64,000 nucleotides of DNA from Burkholderiaceae bacterium (GCA_017848435.1 JAFEHU010000081.1:43987-107986), one strand, 5' to 3'. Positions 1-9,065 are shown, numbered from the stretch's first letter. The notes: a model not told the origin generated them from the letters alone. Translations and numbers: made by a program.

Positions 1-767
1 AAACCGACGCTCAAGGCCAGCGCCACCACCAGGTAGAACCAGCCGCTCATGCGGTAGATGAAGGGCAGCATGCAGGCCGCCGCGAGGATGAAGGTGTAGA
101 GCAGCACCTGCAGCCGGGTGAATTCGTTGCCATGGGTCACCGGCAGCATCGGCAGGCCGGACTTGCGGTAGTCCTCTACCCGGTACAGCGCCAGCGCCCA
201 GAAGTGCGGCGGTGTCCACAGGAAAATGATCAGGAACAGGATCAGCGCCTCCGGCCCGACCTCGCCCGTCATCGCCGCCCAGCCGAGCACCGGCGGCATC
301 GCGCCCGAGGCGCCGCCGATCACGATGTTCTGCGGCGTCAGCGGCTTGAGGATCACGGTGTAGACCACCGCGTAGCCAATGAAGGTCGCAAAGGTCAGCC
401 ACATCGTCAGCGGGTTGACCCAGAAGTACAGCAACACCGAGCCCGCCGAACACAGCAGCGCCGAGAACACCAGTGCCTCGCGGTCGCTCAGCTCACCCTT
501 GGCGGTGGGCCGCCAGGAGGTGCGCTTCATGGTCGCGTCGATCTTCTTTTCCACCAGGCAGTTGAAAGCAGCAGCGGCACCGGCGACCAGCCAGATGCCG
601 ACGCAGGCCACCAGCGCCTGCTTCAGGTGCAGCCAGCCCGGCACGCCGGGAACGGCCAGTACCATGCCGATCAGGGCGCAGAAAACAATGAGCTGGATGA
701 CACGCGGTTTGGTCAGTGCGTTGAACTGGCGCCAGCGCGACGGCAAGCTGGGTTGGGCGGTGGACAT
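1..767 (-). CDS. ctaB: Protoheme IX farnesyltransferase (heme O synthase), C-terminus beyond window edge
   Basis: Membrane prenyltransferase that adds a farnesyl group to protoheme, giving heme O, the precursor of heme A for cytochrome aa3. The visible 255 residues start [15 protein letters not shown] and show the UbiA-family signature [15 protein letters not shown] near residues 65-80, followed by several hydrophobic spans and the conserved [12 protein letters not shown] stretch. The start ATG at 767 lies 53 bases beyond the ctaA stop, in the order ctaA-ctaB usual for heme A biosynthesis. The gene runs off the left edge, so its end is not seen. The family assignment is secure; the symbol could equally be cyoE. 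Confidence 0.95.
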   Translation of the reverse strand, partial: MSTAQPSLPSRWRQFNALTKPRVIQLIVFCALIGMVLAVPGVPGWLHLKQALVACVGIWLVAGAAAAFNCLVEKKIDATMKRTSWRPTAKGELSDREALVFSALLCSAGSVLLYFWVNPLTMWLTFATFIGYAVVYTVILKPLTPQNIVIGGASGAMPPVLGWAAMTGEVGPEALILFLIIFLWTPPHFWALALYRVEDYRKSGLPMLPVTHGNEFTRLQVLLYTFILAAACMLPFIYRMSGWFYLVVALALSVG

Positions 768-820
768 GGCCGACTCTAACTCGACATGGGTTGGGGTGAC
801 TTGGGGAGGAATGGGCATGG

Positions 821-1999
821 TCATGTTCTGGCCCGCCTTGTTTTGATGGCCAGCACCACACGCGGCTCGCTCTGCCGGGTGGAGGCCAGCGCGTGCGTCA
901 GCACCACCACCAGCGCCGCAGCGCCGCCGGTGTGCAGCACAGCCGCGAGCAGCGGCCAGCCCAGCACCACGTTGCTCAGGCCGGTGGCCAGTTGCAGCAG
1001 CAGCAGCGCCACCAGCCAGCGGGCGTGCACCCGCAGCGCCCAGGTGCTGGCCATGCGCAGCACCTGCCAGACCAGCACCGCCACCACCGCATAAGCCACC
1101 AGCCGGTGGGTGTAATGGATGGCGGTCAGCGCCTCGAAGCTCAGGTGGCTGCCGGCACCGGTGCGGCCCAGCTCACGCCACAGCTCGAAGCCTTGCAGAA
1201 AGTCCATCGCCGGCCACCAGCTCGCCTGGCACTTGGGGAACTCGGTGCAGGCCAGCACCGCGTAGTTGGTGCTGACCCAGCCGCCCAGCGCCACCTGCAG
1301 CCACACCAGCGCCAGCGCCAGCGCAATGCCCCGGCGCAGGCGGGACGGTACCGCGAGGCTCTTCACCAGCGCCTGGACGTGGCTGTAGCGCACCACCTGC
1401 ACCGTCAGCAAGGCGAGCAGCACGAGTGCGCCCAGCAGGTGCAGCGTGACGATGGCGGGAAACAGCTTCATGGTCACGGTCAGGGCACCGAACGCGCCCT
1501 GCACACACACCCACACCAACGTGAGTGCCGGCCACCAGGGGCTGATCGCTGGCGGCCCGCCCGTGTCGGCACTGCGGCGACGGCGGTAGGCGTCCCAGGC
1601 GCTGAGCAATGCCAGCGTCAGGATCATGCCACCCACACCGGTGGCGAGGTAGCGGTGCACCATCTCGATCCAGGCTTTGCGGTGCGTCACCGGGCCAGTG
1701 GGCATGGCGGTTTGCGCTTCGGTGATTTCCTGCTTCGCGCCCAGTGGGCTGGCACTGCCGTAGCAACCTGGCCAGTCGGGGCAACCCAGGCCGGAGTCGG
1801 TCAGCCGGGTGAACGCGCCAAACAGCACCAGGTCAAAGGTGAAAAACAGGGTCAGCAAGGTGAGTGCGCGCAGCCGTTGCGCCATGCTGGCGCGGCGTTG
1901 GCGCAGCCAGACCCACAGCAGCGGACCGGCGGCCAGCAACACCCCCGTCAGCAGCATCTGCAGTACCGGGGTCAGGTCGACCAGGGCTTGTTCGTCCAT
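821..1999 (-). CDS. ctaA: Heme A synthase (COX15/CtaA family)
   Basis: Membrane monooxygenase that oxidises the C8 methyl of heme O to a formyl group, making heme A. The protein has 392 residues, about eight hydrophobic spans, and the conserved histidines that bind the hemes in this family: [28 protein letters not shown] and LHTGGAAAL. The extracytoplasmic [21 protein letters not shown] segment near residue 60 is a hallmark of the family. It begins 12 bases after the SCO-like gene and is followed by ctaB, consistent with one heme A/assembly transcript. Confidence 0.95.
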   Translation of the reverse strand: MDEQALVDLTPVLQMLLTGVLLAAGPLLWVWLRQRRASMAQRLRALTLLTLFFTFDLVLFGAFTRLTDSGLGCPDWPGCYGSASPLGAKQEITEAQTAMPTGPVTHRKAWIEMVHRYLATGVGGMILTLALLSAWDAYRRRRSADTGGPPAISPWWPALTLVWVCVQGAFGALTVTMKLFPAIVTLHLLGALVLLALLTVQVVRYSHVQALVKSLAVPSRLRRGIALALALVWLQVALGGWVSTNYAVLACTEFPKCQASWWPAMDFLQGFELWRELGRTGAGSHLSFEALTAIHYTHRLVAYAVVAVLVWQVLRMASTWALRVHARWLVALLLLQLATGLSNVVLGWPLLAAVLHTGGAAALVVVLTHALASTRQSEPRVVLAIKTRRART

Positions 2000-2010
2000 G
2001 GTTCAGGCTT

Positions 2011-2724
2011 TCATCGACCGGGCACATCCCACGAACCGGACGCGCGCAGCAGGCGGTCCAGGTCACGCTTGGCCTTGCCCGCGCCCTGCAGGTCCATGCG
2101 GGACGGGAAGCGCATCATCCAGTTGCCCATGGGGTCCACCACGTAGAGGTGGTTGGACAAGGACTCACCCGCCGCTGGCTGCAGCCATTGGGCCAGCTGC
2201 TTGGCGTCCACCCGCAGCACCTGGGCTTGTTCCAGCGCAGGGAGGAGCCCGGGGGCAATCGGGCCGTCGTCGGTGACGAGCCAGACGCGGTCGACCCGCT
2301 CTTTTTCCTTGCCCAGCGCTTCGCGCATCTGGCGCTGCAGGTAGAGGTTCTGGTCACACACCGTGTCGCAGGACGATGGCATCGCCGCCACCAGCAGCCA
2401 CTGCTTCTTCAGGCTTTGCAGGTTCACCGTCTTGCCGTCCAGCGTGCGCGCCTCCAGGCTGGGCAGCGGGCGCTGGGGGTCGATCAGTTCGCCAAAGGCA
2501 CGCTGGCCCTGCGGCCGGATGACGTAGTAAGTGAAGTAGGAGGCAATGACCGGCGCTGCACACACCGCGAGCACCGCCAGCATTTTCCAGCGGCCGCTGG
2601 TGTTGCGCGGCAGAACCGGCGCATCGGCGCCCGGGTCGGGCAGGGAGTGCACCGTCAGGGACAGCGGCTCGTCAGGGTGAGACATGGCGTTGCCGTCGGG
2701 GTTGGATGATTTGGAACCAGACAT
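2011..2724 (-). CDS. SCO/thioredoxin-fold-like membrane-anchored protein, probable Cu(A) assembly factor
   Basis: 237 residues with one N-terminal membrane span (around residues 47-68) and a periplasmic domain containing SSCDTVC, a CxxxC pair like the copper-binding cysteines of SCO1/PrrC, and a distal histidine in SNHLYVVDP where SCO proteins have their third ligand. The position between SURF1 and ctaA supports a role in oxidase assembly. The CxxxC environment differs from the usual CPD(I/V)CP of SCO, so this is a divergent member. An internal ATG at 2685 (MSHPDEP) is an alternative start; the long form overlaps the SURF1 end by 53 bases, the short one by 14. Function is inferred from motif and neighbours. 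Confidence 0.72.
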   Translation of the reverse strand: MSGSKSSNPDGNAMSHPDEPLSLTVHSLPDPGADAPVLPRNTSGRWKMLAVLAVCAAPVIASYFTYYVIRPQGQRAFGELIDPQRPLPSLEARTLDGKTVNLQSLKKQWLLVAAMPSSCDTVCDQNLYLQRQMREALGKEKERVDRVWLVTDDGPIAPGLLPALEQAQVLRVDAKQLAQWLQPAAGESLSNHLYVVDPMGNWMMRFPSRMDLQGAGKAKRDLDRLLRASGSWDVPGR

Positions 2725-3412
2725 AAAGGAGCGCGATCAGGCCGCCGAGGCCAAACCACTGAAATGCATACCCATGGTGTTTGTCAATGCCTGTGTTGAA
2801 TGCCGGCCAGTTGCGCAACAGCCCGTCGCTGGCCTTGCCGGCGTCTGGCGCCAACTCAAGTGCGCTGAGTTGCGTCAGCAGCGGCAACCGTGTTTCGGCC
2901 GCATACGCCGTCAAGTCGATATTTTGCCGTATGGCCCCGGTCGGCGCGCCCTGGAAGTCGTAAAGCTTGGAGGGCGGGGGGGCGATGCGCACGGTGATGC
3001 GCACCTCGCCTTCGGGCGTGTGCACTGCCGGCAAACGGTTGCGGTCGGTGAAGTCACGGGGCACCCAGCCGCGCTGCACCACCAGCAGTGCGTTGCTGCC
3101 GCTCAAGCGCAACGGCGTCAGCACAAAAAACCCCTGCCGTGCAGCCATCTGCCGGTTGTCGAGGTAGACCGTCGCTTCGCGCAGCCACTGCCCCTGCAGG
3201 GTGGCACGCCGGTGAACCACATCGGCCAGCAGCGTGCTGGCCGACACATCGGTCTGGTTCAGAGGCGCCAGCCGGGCCTGGTTGTCGATCGCGGTTTGCA
3301 ACGCCTGTTTCTCGGCGGCACGCCCCAGTTGCCACTGCCCCAGCGCCAGCGTGATGCCCACACCCGCCAGAGCGGCAGCGCTCACCAGCCAGAACCGGAA
3401 TGTCTGCGGCAC
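2672..3412 (-). CDS. SURF1 family cytochrome oxidase biogenesis protein
   Basis: Assembly factor of heme-copper oxidases, thought to help heme A insertion into subunit I. I place the start at GTG 3412 (VPQTFRFWL), giving 246 residues that begin directly with the first membrane helix and the signature LGQWQLGRAAEKQ. Further family signatures are VVQRGWVPRDF in the middle and GYAFQWFGLGGLIALLYVWF as the C-terminal helix. A longer reading back to 3535 only adds residues antisense to the neighbouring gene. It starts 15 bases from the divergent twin-TM gene, so any promoter must overlap coding sequence. Confidence 0.9.
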   Translation of the reverse strand: MPQTFRFWLVSAAALAGVGITLALGQWQLGRAAEKQALQTAIDNQARLAPLNQTDVSASTLLADVVHRRATLQGQWLREATVYLDNRQMAARQGFFVLTPLRLSGSNALLVVQRGWVPRDFTDRNRLPAVHTPEGEVRITVRIAPPPSKLYDFQGAPTGAIRQNIDLTAYAAETRLPLLTQLSALELAPDAGKASDGLLRNWPAFNTGIDKHHGYAFQWFGLGGLIALLYVWFQIIQPRRQRHVSP

Positions 3413-3414
3413 GG

Positions 3415-3430
3415 GATAATCCAGTCCATG
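3415..3430 (+). promoter_or_regulatory. Candidate -10 box placed for a leaderless start
   Basis: GATAAT at 3415-3420 lies seven bases before the ATG at 3428, with no Shine-Dalgarno sequence between. A transcript from it would begin at or next to the start codon. No convincing -35 box is visible. The pattern recurs at several other genes in this window. Confidence 0.4.
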
Positions 3431-3649
3431 AAATATTTGGTCATCATCGCGTTTGTTGCCATTGTGGCCAGCCTCGGTTCGGCGCTGTTCTTCATGATGA
3501 AGGACGGCCAGGACGGCAAAGCCAAAACCAACCACATGGCCAAGGCACTGGCGTTCCGGGTCGGATTTTCCATTTTTCTGTTTGCCTGCATCCTGCTGGC
3601 CTGGAAATTTGGGTACATCCGTCCCACCGGCATTCCCAGCGGCGCCTGA
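3428..3649 (+). CDS. Small twin-transmembrane protein of the cox cluster
   Basis: 73-residue membrane protein with two hydrophobic helices (about residues 3-24 and 42-60) joined by a short charged loop, ending FGYIRPTGIPSGA. Small proteins of this shape (DUF2909/twin-TM type) are regularly found between coxC and SURF1 in Burkholderiales; their role in oxidase biogenesis is presumed, not established. It is the only plus-strand gene inside an otherwise minus-strand cluster, diverging from SURF1 and converging on coxC with a shared terminator hairpin. Confidence 0.8.
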   Translation: MKYLVIIAFVAIVASLGSALFFMMKDGQDGKAKTNHMAKALAFRVGFSIFLFACILLAWKFGYIRPTGIPSGA

Positions 3650-3678
3650 CGACGCCGGTTCAACACCTCACAAAACAC

Positions 3679-3700
3679 AAAGGCGCCGCGAGGCGCCTTT
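3679..3700. terminator. Bidirectional hairpin terminator between coxC and the twin-TM gene
   Basis: Perfect 9-bp stem AAAGGCGCC / GGCGCCTTT with a GCGA tetraloop, between two convergent gene ends. The A and T tracts at the two stem ends make it usable from either strand. Confidence 0.75.
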
Positions 3701-3723
3701 GCTGCATGGGCGACCGCGTGCGG

Positions 3724-4608
3724 TCAGGTCCAGTACACCAGGATGTACAGACCGAGCCAGACCACGTCCACAAAGTGCCAGTACCAGGCGGCACCTTCAA
3801 AGCCGAAGTGCTTGTCGGCCGTGAAATGGCCCTTCATCAAACGGAAGGTGACAAACAACAGCATCAGCATGCCGACAAACACGTGGAAGCCGTGGAAGCC
3901 GGTCAGCATGAAGAAGGTCGAACCGTAGACACCCGAGCTGAGCTTGAGGTTCAGGTCAGAGTAGGCGTGTGCGTATTCGTAGCCCTGCACAAACAGGAAG
4001 ATCACACCGAGCAACACCGTCAACCACATGAAAGTGATCGTTTTGCTGCGGTTGTTTTCACGCAGGGCGTGGTGGGCAATCGTCAAGGTCACGCCGGACG
4101 TCAACAGCAACGCGGTGTTGATGGTGGGTAGCCAGAACGGACCCATCGTGGTGAAGGGTTCGATGATGCCGGCCGGTGAGGCGGTGACACCGGCTGCGAC
4201 GCTGGGCCACATGGCCTTGAAGTCGGGCCAGAGCAGCGCGTTGTCAAGGCTGCCCAGTGCCGGGACCGAGTGGGAACGGGCCCACCACAGCGCCGAGAAG
4301 AAGGCACCGAAGAACATCACTTCGGAGAAGATGAACCAGCTCATGCTCCAACGGAACGAAAGGTCGACCTTGTGGCCGTACAGGCCGCCGTTGCTTTCGC
4401 CCACGGCGTCGCTGAACCACTGGAACAGCACAAAGGCCCACCACAACAGGCCGAAGGCGACCGAATAGGCGCCCCAACCACTGCCGTTGATCCATTGGCC
4501 AGCGCCCAGGATGACGAAAAACAGGCCAATCGACGCCATGACGGGGTGCCGTGACGGCCCTGGCACGAAGTAGTACGGCGCGCTGCCGGCTGGGGTGGAA
4601 GAACTCAT
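3724..4608 (-). CDS. coxC: Cytochrome c oxidase subunit III
   Basis: 294-residue integral membrane subunit of the aa3-type terminal oxidase. Seven hydrophobic spans are visible, with family signatures PYYFVPGPSRHP at the N-terminus, SEVMFFGAFFSALWWA, ALRENNRSKT, LTGFHGFHVFVG and GAAWYWHFVDVVWLGLYILV at the C-terminus. A strong ribosome binding site (AGGAG) precedes the ATG at 4608. It is the last structural gene of the minus-strand cox operon and ends at the shared terminator. Confidence 0.97.
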   Translation of the reverse strand: MSSSTPAGSAPYYFVPGPSRHPVMASIGLFFVILGAGQWINGSGWGAYSVAFGLLWWAFVLFQWFSDAVGESNGGLYGHKVDLSFRWSMSWFIFSEVMFFGAFFSALWWARSHSVPALGSLDNALLWPDFKAMWPSVAAGVTASPAGIIEPFTTMGPFWLPTINTALLLTSGVTLTIAHHALRENNRSKTITFMWLTVLLGVIFLFVQGYEYAHAYSDLNLKLSSGVYGSTFFMLTGFHGFHVFVGMLMLLFVTFRLMKGHFTADKHFGFEGAAWYWHFVDVVWLGLYILVYWT

Positions 4609-4676
4609 CTCTGCTCCTACGTTTCAATCAATGTCTGTATTTTCATTGGCGGCAGCCATCGGCTGCCACCCTCAGT

Positions 4677-4910
4677 TCACGGCACAACAACCCAGTTCAC
4701 CAGGGCAATCAACCCCGCCACAAACAGCATGCAACCGGCAATCCCCACCAGGATGATGTGCAGCGGGTTGAGCTTGGCAATGTCTTCCTGGTAGTCCGAC
4801 CCCTTGCGAACGCCGAAAAACGACCAACCCACTGCGCGCACGGTGCGCCACAGCGAACCCTTGCGCCGGTGAGGTGCCACCGCATCGGCATCGTGCCCCG
4901 GCGTGCTCAT
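4677..4910 (-). CDS. DUF2970 family small membrane protein
   Basis: 77 residues with a basic N-terminal half, the motif SFFGVRKGSDYQED around residues 30-43 and one C-terminal membrane helix. DUF2970 proteins commonly sit between ctaG and coxC in betaproteobacteria, and the FFGVRK motif is typical. The start overlaps the ctaG stop by four bases, implying translational coupling. The molecular function is unknown; a role in oxidase assembly is inferred from context only. Confidence 0.85.
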   Translation of the reverse strand: MSTPGHDADAVAPHRRKGSLWRTVRAVGWSFFGVRKGSDYQEDIAKLNPLHIILVGIAGCMLFVAGLIALVNWVVVP

Positions 4911-5497
4911 GTGGCAGGCCCTGCAACCAGTGCCGCTGCCGTGGGGGCTGGCGGTGTCTTACCACCCACCTCAAAGAAGGTGTACGACAGCGTGATGGTG
5001 CTGACGTCTTTGGACAATTTTGGGTCGATCACGAACGCCACCGGCCACTGCTTCTTCTCGCCCGGCTCCAGTGTGTACTGGTTGAAGCAGAAACACTCGA
5101 GCTTGTTGAAGTGCGCCATGGCCTGGCGCGGTGCGTAGCTGGGAATGGCCTGCGCGGCCATGCGGCGGTTCTGGACGTTCTGGAATTCGTACATCACCGT
5201 GGCCAGTTCACCGGGGTGGACTTGCATCGTCCGCGTGGCTGGCTTGAATTCCCACGGCCCGCGGGCATTGGCGTCAAAAACAACAGTGATGGTGCGGCTG
5301 GTGTCCACCTGCGAATTGGCGGGTACGGACGCGCTTTTGCCAGTGATTTGCTGTTCGCCCAGCGCCAGGATGTTGATGCCGGTGGCTTCACAAATGGCTT
5401 TGTACAAGGGCACCAAACCGTAACCGAAGGCGAACATGCCGAGCGCGACAATGCCCAGCTTGCGCAGCATTTTCACATTCTCGAAACGGATGCCCAT
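4907..5497 (-). CDS. ctaG: Cytochrome c oxidase assembly protein CtaG/Cox11
   Basis: Membrane-anchored periplasmic copper chaperone that delivers copper to the CuB site of subunit I. 196 residues: one N-terminal helix (about 12-32), then an immunoglobulin-like domain containing the copper-binding motif ECFCFNQYTLEPGE with the two conserved cysteines near residues 135-137, followed by the family segment MPVxFxIDP seen here as WPVAFVIDPKL. It lies between the small protein and DUF2970 in the cox operon, with a four-base overlap downstream. Confidence 0.95.
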   Translation of the reverse strand: MGIRFENVKMLRKLGIVALGMFAFGYGLVPLYKAICEATGINILALGEQQITGKSASVPANSQVDTSRTITVVFDANARGPWEFKPATRTMQVHPGELATVMYEFQNVQNRRMAAQAIPSYAPRQAMAHFNKLECFCFNQYTLEPGEKKQWPVAFVIDPKLSKDVSTITLSYTFFEVGGKTPPAPTAAALVAGPAT

Positions 5498-5518
5498 GGT
5501 GGTATGACCGGTTGCGGT

Positions 5519-5635
5519 TCAGCGACCCAGCAACATGACCTTGGCAAAGAAACCGAGCAGGAACACCACCACCACCGACACCAGGATCAGCGCGGTGCGG
5601 ATGTTGTTCTTTTTCTGCTCAGGTGTCAGAGCCAT
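5519..5635 (-). CDS. 38-residue cytochrome oxidase small assembly protein
   Basis: A very short gene reading MALTPEQKKNNIRTALILV, then a hydrophobic helix ending AKVMLLGR. It has an N-terminal lysine-rich cytoplasmic segment and a single membrane span. Proteins of this kind are found between ctaD and ctaG in Burkholderiales and are annotated as small cytochrome oxidase assembly proteins. The start is eight bases beyond the ctaD stop and the stop is 21 bases before ctaG, so it sits neatly in the operon. The exact role is not known. Confidence 0.75.
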   Translation of the reverse strand: MALTPEQKKNNIRTALILVSVVVVFLLGFFAKVMLLGR

Positions 5636-5643
5636 GGTGGTGC

Positions 5644-7257
5644 TCAGGCAACAATCTTGTTGGCGGCAGCGTTCAGCTTGGGTGGGTTCTCAAAGGTGTG
5701 GAACGGTGCAGGCGACGGCACTTCCCACTCCAGACCTTCTGCCGCTTCCCATGGACGCTGCGGTGCTTTCTCGCCCTTGCCCAACATGGTTGGCAAGATG
5801 ATGAACAGGAAGAAATAGACCTGTGCAAGACCGAAGGCAAATGCACCCACCGATGCCACCGCATTGAAGTCGGCGAACTGCATCGGATAGTCGGCGTAGC
5901 GGCGGGGCATGCCGGCCAGGCCCAGGAAGTGCATCGGGAAGAAGGTCACGTTGAACGCGATCAGCGACCACCAGAAGTGGATCTTGCCGCGGGTTTCGTT
6001 GTACATCACACCGGTCCACTTCGGGGCCCAGTAGTAGTAACCGGCAAACAGCGCGTAGAGCGAACCAGCCACCAGCACGTAGTGGAAGTGGGCGACCACG
6101 TAGTAGGTGTCCTGCAGCTGCAGGTCAATCGGCGCCATCGACAAAATCAGGCCGGTGAAGCCACCCAGCGTGAACACGAAGATGAAACCCACGGCAAACA
6201 GCATGGGGGTTTCGAAGGTCATCGAGCCCTTCCACATCGTGGCAATCCAGTTGAACACCTTCACGCCGGTGGGCACCGAGATCAGCATCGTGGCGTACAT
6301 GAAGAACAGCTGGCCAGTCACAGGCATGCCCGTGGTGTACATGTGGTGCGCCCACACGACGAAGGACAGGATGGCAATCGAGGCGGTGGCGTACACCATG
6401 GAGGCGTAGCCGAACAGCTTCTTGCGCGAGAACGCGGGCACGATCTGGCTGACGATGCCGAAGGCCGGCAAGATCATGATGTACACCTCAGGGTGGCCGA
6501 AGAACCAGAAGATGTGCTGGAACATCACCGGGTCACCGCCACCAGCGGGGTTGAAGAAGGTCGTGCCGAAGTGGCGGTCGGTCAGCGTCATGGTGATGGC
6601 GCCAGCGAGCACGGGCATCACGGCGATCAGCAGGTAGGCGGTGATCAGCCAGGTCCAGCAGAACATCGGCATCTTCATCAGCGTCATGCCAGGGGCGCGC
6701 ATGTTGAGGATGGTCACGATGATGTTGATCGAACCCATGATGGACGAGGCGCCCAGGATGTGCAGCGCGAAGATACCGGCGTCCATCGACGGGCCCATCT
6801 GCAGCGACAACGGTGCGTAGATGGTCCAGCCGCCGGCAGGCGCGCCGCCGGGCATGAAGAACGACGCGGCCAGCATGATGGCAGCAGGAATCAGCAGCCA
6901 GAAGCTGAAGTTGTTCATCCGCGCAAACGCCATGTCGCTGGCGCCAATCTGCAGCGGAATCATCCAGTTCGCAAAACCCACAAAGGCCGGCATGATGGCG
7001 CCGAACACCATGATCAGGCCGTGCATGGTGGTGAGCTGGTTGAACAGCTCCGGGTTCACCAGTTGCAGGCCGGGCTGGAACAGTTCGGCACGGATGCCGA
7101 GTGCCAGCACACCACCAAACATGAACATCGTGAAGCTGAACAGCAGGTACAGCGTACCGATGTCTTTGTGGTTGGTCGCATAGACCCACCGGCGCCAGCC
7201 ACTCGGGGCGTGGTGGTCGTCGTGCGCATGGTCATGATGGTCAAGAACTGCACTCAT
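5644..7257 (-). CDS. ctaD: Cytochrome c oxidase subunit I
   Basis: Catalytic 537-residue subunit holding heme a and the heme a3-CuB centre where oxygen is reduced. Twelve membrane spans are expected. Visible motifs are HGLIMVFGAIMP (heme a ligand), WFFGHPEVYIMILPAFG (CuB histidine and the cross-linked tyrosine), HHMYTTGMP (CuB histidine pair) and HFHYVLVAG (heme ligands). The histidine-rich N-terminus (DHHDHAHDDHHAPSG) is common in this group. A strong ribosome binding site AAGGAAAAC precedes the ATG at 7257. It lies between coxB and the small assembly gene. Confidence 0.98.
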   Translation of the reverse strand: MSAVLDHHDHAHDDHHAPSGWRRWVYATNHKDIGTLYLLFSFTMFMFGGVLALGIRAELFQPGLQLVNPELFNQLTTMHGLIMVFGAIMPAFVGFANWMIPLQIGASDMAFARMNNFSFWLLIPAAIMLAASFFMPGGAPAGGWTIYAPLSLQMGPSMDAGIFALHILGASSIMGSINIIVTILNMRAPGMTLMKMPMFCWTWLITAYLLIAVMPVLAGAITMTLTDRHFGTTFFNPAGGGDPVMFQHIFWFFGHPEVYIMILPAFGIVSQIVPAFSRKKLFGYASMVYATASIAILSFVVWAHHMYTTGMPVTGQLFFMYATMLISVPTGVKVFNWIATMWKGSMTFETPMLFAVGFIFVFTLGGFTGLILSMAPIDLQLQDTYYVVAHFHYVLVAGSLYALFAGYYYWAPKWTGVMYNETRGKIHFWWSLIAFNVTFFPMHFLGLAGMPRRYADYPMQFADFNAVASVGAFAFGLAQVYFFLFIILPTMLGKGEKAPQRPWEAAEGLEWEVPSPAPFHTFENPPKLNAAANKIVA

Positions 7258-7301
7258 CTTGTTTTCCTTCTGAATACTCTGGCGGTCTGTCTGCGGGCGG
7301 T

Positions 7302-8495
7302 TTACTTGCGGGCCGACTTGACGTCGGCCGGCTGCACCACCTGGCCGGTCTTGTTGGACCAGCTGTTCTTGGTGTAGGTGATCACGGCGGCGATCTCGGT
7401 GTCACTCAGCTGTTTCCACGACGGCATGGCGCCGTTGCCTGCACCATTCAACAGAATGGCAATTTGTTTGGACTTGTCGGCATCGAGCACCACGGCGGCG
7501 CCGTCAAGTGGCTTGAACGGGCCAGCGCCCTTGCCATTGGCCTGGTGGCAGACCATGCAGTTGGAGGCGTAGATTTTCTCGCCACGGGCCACGCTGTCGG
7601 CCAGCGTCCAAACCTTGTTCGGGTCATCGGCCTTGGCGGCCAGCTTAGCCTTCTCGGCTTTAACCCACTGGGTGTAGTCCTCGGCGCTCACCACTTTCAC
7701 GTGGATGGGCATGTAGGCATGTTCTTTGCCGCACAGTTCGGCGCATTGGCCGTAGAAATCGCCTGTTTGCTCGGCGCGGAACCAGGTGTCGCGCACGAAA
7801 CCGGGAATGGCGTCCTGCTTGATGCCGAAGGCTGGCACCATGAAGGCGTGGATCACGTCGTTGGCGGTGGTGATGATGCGGATCTTCTTGCCGACCGGCA
7901 CAACCATCGGGTTGTCGACCTTGAGCAGGTAGTTGTCCACCACCTCGCCCTTGGCCGGGCCACCGGCGTTGGACATCACACGGTGCGTGTTGTCGAGCGA
8001 CGAGATGAAGCCGATGCCTTCGCCTTCACCGGCGATGTAGTCGTAACCCCATTTCCACTGGTAGCCGGTCGTCTTGATGGTCAGGTCGGCATTGGTGGTG
8101 TCTTTGGAGGCCACCAGCACCTTGGTGGCTGGCAGCGCCATCAAGATGATGATGATGAAGGGCACCACGGTCCACGCGATTTCCACTTTCACCGACTCGT
8201 GGAAGTTGGCCGCCTTGTGGCCCACCGACTTGCGGTGCTTCCAGATGGAATAGAACATCACACCGAACACCGCGACAAAAATCACCGTGCAGATGATGAG
8301 CATGAACCAGTGCAGCCAAGCCTGCTCTTCGGCAATCTTGGTCACGGCCGGGTGCAGGTTGAGCTGGTTGACCGCCGGCCCGCCGGGCAGGTTGTTCACC
8401 GCATGGGCAGCAGTGCTAACCCAGGCCGCCACAAACGCCATGCCATAGGCCAATGCGGCACCGAATGAAAATTTTCGTGTCTGGATGCTGCTCAT
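7302..8495 (-). CDS. coxB: Cytochrome c oxidase subunit II with fused C-terminal cytochrome c domain
   Basis: 397 residues from ATG 8495 (MSSIQTRKF), chosen because it opens a normal signal peptide ending STAAHA; an upstream ATG at 8540 adds 15 unlikely residues. Two membrane helices follow (about 65-85 and 105-128). The CuA domain shows YGQCAELCGKEHAYMPIHV with both cysteines, histidine and methionine. Residues around 305-390 form an extra cytochrome c domain with CMVCH heme attachment and a methionine ligand in GNGAMPSW, making this a caa3-like subunit that can take electrons from soluble c-type carriers. Confidence 0.96.
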   Translation of the reverse strand: MSSIQTRKFSFGAALAYGMAFVAAWVSTAAHAVNNLPGGPAVNQLNLHPAVTKIAEEQAWLHWFMLIICTVIFVAVFGVMFYSIWKHRKSVGHKAANFHESVKVEIAWTVVPFIIIILMALPATKVLVASKDTTNADLTIKTTGYQWKWGYDYIAGEGEGIGFISSLDNTHRVMSNAGGPAKGEVVDNYLLKVDNPMVVPVGKKIRIITTANDVIHAFMVPAFGIKQDAIPGFVRDTWFRAEQTGDFYGQCAELCGKEHAYMPIHVKVVSAEDYTQWVKAEKAKLAAKADDPNKVWTLADSVARGEKIYASNCMVCHQANGKGAGPFKPLDGAAVVLDADKSKQIAILLNGAGNGAMPSWKQLSDTEIAAVITYTKNSWSNKTGQVVQPADVKSARK

Positions 8496-8557
8496 CGTAT
8501 TCACTTCAAAATCGCCTTTTTCAAAACACCACAATCCCACTGCCCTGGCACCCCAAC

Positions 8558-9034
8558 TCAGCCGCCCCGGAGGGCCAGCCGCAGTTCACGGGCCAATGCC
8601 GGCCTCAGTTCAGGCCGCAGGAATCGCCCCACTTCAATCTTCCGGCCGTTGCCCGACAGCTCAATCAATGAACGGTCGCCGGCACGCGGCTCTATCCTCA
8701 CCCAATCCCGGTTGAACTCTGCCCGCTCCAGGCGACCGGCTTTTTCCAGTTCGACGACCAGACGGCCTTCCTGCAGCAGGATGTGCTCCCCGTCGCTGAC
8801 ATGGCGCCCGTACACGATGAACGCGGTCCAAATGGCCAGCAGTTCAGCACAGGCAAAGGGCAGCACCAGCACTGCGCCGTGATACCAGAAATACCCGGCA
8901 ATCAGCAGCGACACCAGGCTGAGCGATGCGAACAAACCCGCCAGCTGCACCGGCGACACCGAACAATTGCGCTTCAAGCGCCACTGCACGCCTTGGGCAG
9001 ACACAGTAGCGAAGCGAAAAACGGGGTTTGACAC
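8558..9034 (-). CDS. DUF2244 family membrane protein
   Basis: 158 residues with two adjacent membrane helices (about 30-70) and a C-terminal soluble part containing DWVRIEPRAGDRSLIELSG and the basic FLRPELRPALARELRLALR. This matches DUF2244, a family often encoded directly upstream of coxB. It is the first gene of the minus-strand cox operon, 62 bases upstream of the chosen coxB start. Function is unknown; involvement with the oxidase is inferred from position. Confidence 0.85.
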   Translation of the reverse strand: MSNPVFRFATVSAQGVQWRLKRNCSVSPVQLAGLFASLSLVSLLIAGYFWYHGAVLVLPFACAELLAIWTAFIVYGRHVSDGEHILLQEGRLVVELEKAGRLERAEFNRDWVRIEPRAGDRSLIELSGNGRKIEVGRFLRPELRPALARELRLALRGG

Positions 9035-9065
9035 AAAAAAGCACTCAGTCGGTCCCGTTGCCTCG

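Noticed and set aside
493..861. 122-residue open frame on the minus strand upstream of and overlapping ctaB.
   Set aside because: It is in a different frame from the clear CtaB reading and has no conserved features; it is a shadow.
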